From: Bacteroidales bacterium
Lineage (GTDB): Bacteria > Bacteroidota > Bacteroidia > Bacteroidales > P3
Length of the DNA stretch: 9,108 nucleotides
Assembly (NCBI GenBank): GCA_900771365.1
Contig: CAAGNU010000308.1
Coordinates: 1-9,108, forward strand
Reading direction: 5' to 3'
Under the pieces are notes generated by a model. That model had not been told where the DNA came from and did no database searches. It saw nothing but the letters and a program-made list of their open reading frames with translations. Positions 6,762-9,108 of this stretch are shown here, in pieces. Each line of letters begins with the position of its first letter. The stretch's first letter is position 1. The position numbers and the translations under genes are program-made.

Positions 6762-7114
6762 TCGACGATAGAAAGAACCTCGTTCTACGCATTCGATTCT
6801 ATCGCGTCCATATCAACCCTGCACACCATTCTAAGCCCCAGTCGAAAAGTCTCAGCACACCATTCGATTCATTCGACTCGCTCGACTCAAAACATATCTC
6901 ATTGACTACCACCATACAGGCTCTCGTATAGCTAATCGAATAAATCGAACAGCATTCTACTTCCTCCAAAATTCTATCATGCTATGAAGTCCCAATAAAT
7001 CATCCATATTTAAAATAGAACCGGCACCCATTCGACTGGCTCGACTCCGTCAATTCGACTCATACCGCATTGTTTAACAACATCCTATCACACCAGTCGA
7101 ATGAATCGAATAAA
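6762..7114. repeat. Degenerate 9-bp TCGA repeats in four alternating clusters
   Basis: TCGA occurs 13 times in 6762-7109. Many copies are spaced exactly 9 bp: TTCGATTCA/TTCGACTCG/CTCGACTCA at 6863-6889; the opposite orientation at 6936-6950 (TCGAATAAA then TCGAAC); TTCGACTGG/CTCGACTCC at 7031-7048 with another at 7054-7062; and the opposite orientation TCGAATGAA/TCGAATAAA at 7097-7114. A weaker pair is at 6792-6809. The orientation alternates from cluster to cluster. The repeats look like decayed remnants of longer tandem arrays. Function is unknown. Confidence 0.75.
6862..7111. repeat. 17-bp perfect inverted repeat (arms 6862-6878 and 7095-7111)
   Basis: ATTCGATTCATTCGACT at 6862-6878 is the exact reverse complement of AGTCGAATGAATCGAAT at 7095-7111. 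The arms are the outermost of the TCGA clusters and are separated by 216 bp. They are more alike than expected from the general TCGA family and could mark ends of a unit or pair in single strands. Seen directly; meaning unknown. Confidence 0.7.
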
Positions 7115-7251
7115 TCTATTGTACTCTTGAGCCAAGGAGGACTTCCACAACTAAAACCTTTCTCACACACGGCAGCCGAGGGCAGTCAAAGACACCTCCA
7201 CAAAAGGTTCGAGAAAGCCCCTCACCGACCTCGCTGCAGCCTCACCTCTCA

Positions 7252-7284
7252 AGCGAAGCCAGAGCGAAGGTTGAGCGAAGCTAC
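7252..7284 (+). repeat. Three tandem 11-bp repeats beginning AGCGAAG
   Basis: AGCGAAGCCAG, AGCGAAGGTTG and AGCGAAGCTAC follow one another without a gap; the first seven bases are invariant and the last four vary. A related GCGAAG pair occurs at 74-86 near the left end of the window. No function is evident. Confidence 0.65.
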
Positions 7285-7291
7285 ACTGGAG

Positions 7292-7475
7292 CTTCTCCAT
7301 TATTCTTCCCTCTCTCCTTCCCTCTCCCACCCTTTTTATCTCCTCTTTCTACATTATTCATTTCCTCTTTCTACATTATTCACTTCCTCTTTCTACATTC
7401 CTCCACCTTTCCGTCTTCCATATTGCTTTCTTCTTCCTCCCTTCTTCCTCCCTTCTTCCTTTCGCTCCTCCACCC
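7292..7475 (+). repeat. Pyrimidine-rich tract with nested 22-bp and 11-bp tandem repeats
   Basis: By hand count only 21 of 184 bases are purines on the + strand. Inside are 2.7 copies of a 22-bp unit starting TCCTCTTTCTACATT (7341-7362, 7363-7384, 7385-7399) and nearly three copies of an 11-bp unit CTTCTTCCTCC (7430-7440, 7441-7451, 7452-7460). Strand-asymmetric tracts of this kind can adopt triplex structures in other systems. Read from the - strand it is GA-rich. It directly abuts the 18-bp array. Confidence 0.8.
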
Positions 7476-7835
7476 CTAGACGTGCTAGCCATTCTAGAAG
7501 TGCTAGCTATCCTAGAAATGCTAGCTATCCTAGAAATGCTAGCTATCCTAGAAATGCTAGCCATCCTAGAAGTGCTAGCTATCCTAGAAGTGCTAGCCAT
7601 CCTAGAAGTGCTAGCCATCCTAGACATGCTAGCCATTCTAGAAGTGCTAGCTATTCTAGAAGTGCTAGCTATCCTAGAAATGCTAGCTATCCTAGAAATG
7701 CTAGCTATCCTAGAAATGCTAGCTATCCTAGACGTGCTAGCTATCCTAGACGTGCTAGCTATCCTAGAAATGCTAGCCATCCTAGAAATGCTAGCCATCC
7801 TAGACGTGCTAGCTATCCTAGACGTGCTAGATTTT
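7476..7835 (+). repeat. 18-bp tandem array, about 20 copies, CTAG every 9 bp
   Basis: The consensus is CTAGAARTGCTAGCYATC. Twenty units run head to tail without insertions or deletions; the last diverges after its thirteenth base. Each unit is two 9-bp halves, CTAGAAATG and CTAGCTATC, so the palindrome CTAG recurs 40 times at an exact 9-bp step. Variation is confined almost wholly to unit positions 6 (A/C), 7 (A/G), 15 (T/C) and 18 (C/T). Neighbouring units often share variants (for example three identical units at 7674-7727), as expected from slippage or unequal exchange. There are no spacers, so it is not a CRISPR array. One + frame reads as a repeated LAILE(M/V); coding is considered unlikely but not excluded. 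Confidence 0.95.
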
Positions 7836-7851
7836 CTATTGCGTGGGGATG

Positions 7852-7890
7852 AAAAAAGCCATGGCCGCCCGAGGATGGGCAGCCATGGCT
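7852..7890 (-). terminator. Rho-independent terminator of the T9SS fibronectin-domain gene
   Basis: Read on the - strand, AGCCATGGCTGCCC (complement of 7877-7890) pairs with GGGCGGCCATGGCT (complement of 7857-7870) in a 14-bp stem with one G-U pair and a 6-base loop, followed by a T-run (complement of 7852-7857). On the + strand the same site has a C-A mismatch and no T-run, so it serves the - strand. It lies about 40 bp after the stop codon at 7931. Confidence 0.92.
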
Positions 7891-7926
7891 GGGATTAGCG
7901 TTACTGGGATTATGTCCCAGGGATTA
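7891..7926. repeat. Three GGGATTA repeats and a small hairpin after the T9SS stop codon
   Basis: GGGATTA occurs at 7891-7897, 7906-7912 and 7920-7926. The middle copy is part of the hairpin CTGGGA-TTATG-TCCCAG (7904-7920). The group lies between the stop codon of the - strand gene and its terminator, so it would be in the 3' end of that mRNA. It may add stability to the 3' end; that is only a suggestion. Confidence 0.55.
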
Positions 7927-7930
7927 GACT

Positions 7931-9108
7931 TTAACGGACAATCAACTTCTTGACCATGTTGATGTTCTCACCAGTGATGCGCACGAAGTACGCGCCCTGG
8001 GCGAGGGCGTCAACATCCATCGTCTTGGCGCAGTCGGATGCGCACTCCATGGTCTCGGAGGTCACAACGCGGCCGTTCATGTCGACAACGGAGATGCGGA
8101 CCTGGCCGTTCACGCCGCTCACGCTGATGGTGGTTGCGCTGCTGGTCGGGTTCGGGTAGATGGTGCAAGAGGCGTTGAGGATGTCGTCGATACCTTCCTC
8201 ACCCGTGGTGCGGAAGCTGACGGAGACGTAGTTGCTGTACTGGTCGTCGTCGCACTTGGTGCGGACCTTGACGATGTAGTCGGTAGACTCGGTCAGGTTG
8301 CTGAACTGGTGAGAGGTCTCCTCAGTGGTGGCCTGGTCGAGGGTGTTGCCTGCTGCATCGGTCAGGACGACTTCCCAGATGCTGCCGTGCTCGCCAGGCG
8401 TCCAGGTTACGACGACGCTGTTGTCGGTAATCTGTGTGGCGGCGAGGTTCTGGACGGGATCGCAGTCGGTAGAGGGCTCTGCCTCGGTGGTGAAGGTGGC
8501 GAGGCTGCTCCATGCGCTGTAGGTGTTCTGTGCGCAGACGGCACGCACGTAGACATCGTAGTTGGTCTCGTAGGCGAGGTTTGCGATGGTGGCGGGTGCC
8601 GTGGTAGCAGTTGCCGTGGTGCCGGCACCGTGGCTGAAGCCGTGGATGCCGTACTCAACCTCGAAGCTGATGTTGCCTTCGCCAGCGTTCCAGTTGATGG
8701 TGGCAGCGTTGCCAGCCACAACGGCGGTCACGTTGGTGGGAGCGTCGCAGGTCACGCCGCCCATAATGGTGGTGGCGCTGATGGAAGCCCAGCCCTCAGA
8801 GGTCCAGTTCGTGCCACAGACGGCGCGGACGTAGAAGTCGTAGGGGGTGTCCTCCTCAAGACCGTTAATGACGTAGCTGCTGTTAGCGGAGGTAACGATG
8901 GTGCCGCGGCCCTGGCTGAAGCCAGCGTAGCCGTACTCGATGACCCAGCTCTCGGCCATAGGATCGGCGGTCCAACTGAGGGTTACGCTGTTGGCTGTGA
9001 CGTTGCTGGAAGCGAGTCCAGAGACGTTGGGGCAGACCTGGGTGGTGAAGGTGATGGTGTCGCCATATTCGCCTTCAATGTTGTGTGCGGTGCCGCAGAG
9101 GGCGCGGA
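7931..9108 (-). CDS. Secreted fibronectin type III repeat protein with T9SS type A sorting domain (5' end outside window)
   Basis: The frame stays open to the right edge, so the gene is partial at its N-terminus; the internal Met at 8959 is not the start. The 391 visible residues contain the tail of one FN3 domain (1-25), three further FN3 domains (about 26-115, 120-208, 215-301) and a C-terminal sorting domain (about 312-391) beginning IYPNPTSS and ending NMVKKLIVR. Such sorting domains direct proteins through the outer membrane by the type IX system and are then normally removed during surface attachment or release. Each FN3 domain has the core pattern W..G....(E)VEYG..GF and YDxYVRAVC, and the Cys near the end (Cys4, Cys97, Cys191, Cys285) pairs in sequence with a Cys at the start of the next domain (Cys25, Cys120, Cys215), hinting at regular disulfides. 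Substrate or enzymatic activity must lie upstream, outside the window; a surface adhesin or secreted hydrolase are both possible. Confidence 0.95.
   Translation of the reverse strand, partial: RALCGTAHNIEGEYGDTITFTTQVCPNVSGLASSNVTANSVTLSWTADPMAESWVIEYGYAGFSQGRGTIVTSANSSYVINGLEEDTPYDFYVRAVCGTNWTSEGWASISATTIMGGVTCDAPTNVTAVVAGNAATINWNAGEGNISFEVEYGIHGFSHGAGTTATATTAPATIANLAYETNYDVYVRAVCAQNTYSAWSSLATFTTEAEPSTDCDPVQNLAATQITDNSVVVTWTPGEHGSIWEVVLTDAAGNTLDQATTEETSHQFSNLTESTDYIVKVRTKCDDDQYSNYVSVSFRTTGEEGIDDILNASCTIYPNPTSSATTISVSGVNGQVRISVVDMNGRVVTSETMECASDCAKTMDVDALAQGAYFVRITGENINMVKKLIVR

Larger units (their letters stand above)
6624..7851. other. Repeat-filled intergenic region with no convincing gene
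   Basis: Between the hisS start and the terminator of the T9SS gene there are about 1.2 kb without a gene I can support. Open frames exist (6641-6931 and 7070-7852 on +, 7376-7798 on -), but their products are low complexity or lack any recognisable domain, and no promoter precedes them. The left half (6624-7290) is moderately AT-rich and carries scattered TCGA repeats. The stretch 7120-7250 shows only a 7-base inverted pair, AACCTTT (7155-7161) and AAAGGTT (7203-7209). The right half is a pyrimidine-rich tract and an 18-bp tandem array, listed separately. A small RNA could hide here but no structure is strong enough to call. Confidence 0.75.

Noticed and set aside
6641..6931. A 96-residue + strand open frame next to hisS
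   Set aside because: No promoter or recognisable domain, biased composition, and its end is made of the TCGA 9-bp repeats (FDSFDSLDS).
7376..7798. A 140-residue - strand open frame of IASISR-type repeats
   Set aside because: It arises because the 18-bp unit lacks stops in this frame; its end is a read-through of the GA-rich tract, and it lies behind a terminator.
7476..7835. CRISPR array
   Set aside because: The 18-bp units are contiguous with no unique spacers, and no cas gene is present.
7070..7852. A 260-residue + strand open frame
   Set aside because: Its product is low-complexity from the pyrimidine tract and the array (RNASYP repeats), variants in this frame change residues freely, and there is no promoter or domain.
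8957..8959. Internal ATG as the start of the T9SS gene
   Set aside because: The frame continues upstream to the window edge with clear FN3 sequence (RALCG, WTADP), so the real start is outside.

Overview
The window looks like chromosomal DNA from an anaerobic member of the Bacteroidales (Bacteroides/Prevotella-type). The evidence is two promoters with the Bacteroidota -33/-7 pattern (TTG or TTTG, then TAnnTTTG 19-20 bp later), little use of Shine-Dalgarno sites, a protein with a type IX secretion (T9SS) C-terminal sorting domain, a small lipoprotein of the radical-SAM-associated Bacteroidetes type, and a full set of anaerobe oxygen-defence proteins. No rRNA, tRNA, CRISPR, insertion sequence or phage gene was found.

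Left part (1-4316, + strand). A short putative lipoprotein gene (251-682) has its own promoter. It is followed by a five-gene cluster: a PerR-like peroxide-sensing repressor, an FprA-type flavodiiron protein, a flavin reductase fused to rubredoxin (Hrb type), a ferritin and a reverse rubrerythrin. One strong promoter lies in front, a 6-1-6 palindrome resembling a Fur/PerR box sits in the leader, no further promoter is visible inside, and a strong terminator closes the cluster. The inferred job is to remove O2, NO and H2O2 and store iron. Hrb would pass NAD(P)H electrons to the diiron enzymes, ferritin would hold Fe(II) away from peroxide, and the regulator would control its own operon.

Middle part (4333-6623, - strand). 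hisS (histidyl-tRNA synthetase) is followed closely by a gene for an exported protein with a coiled coil and a beta-rich C-terminus, function unknown. These converge on the oxidative-stress operon, and the terminator at 4284-4316 is near-symmetric and could serve both sides.

Right part (6624-9108). A gap of about 1.3 kb without a convincing gene separates hisS from the 3' end of a large T9SS-secreted fibronectin type III protein that runs off the right edge. The gap is full of repeats. Reading left to right, it holds degenerate 9-bp repeats carrying TCGA in alternating orientation, a triplet of 11-bp repeats, a pyrimidine-rich tract of about 185 bp with nested 22-bp and 11-bp repeats, and about 20 copies of an 18-bp unit in which CTAG recurs exactly every 9 bp. 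The T9SS gene ends in a clear rho-independent terminator next to that array. The array and its surroundings are the least explained part of the window; the regulator/operator/operon arrangement is the clearest functional system.
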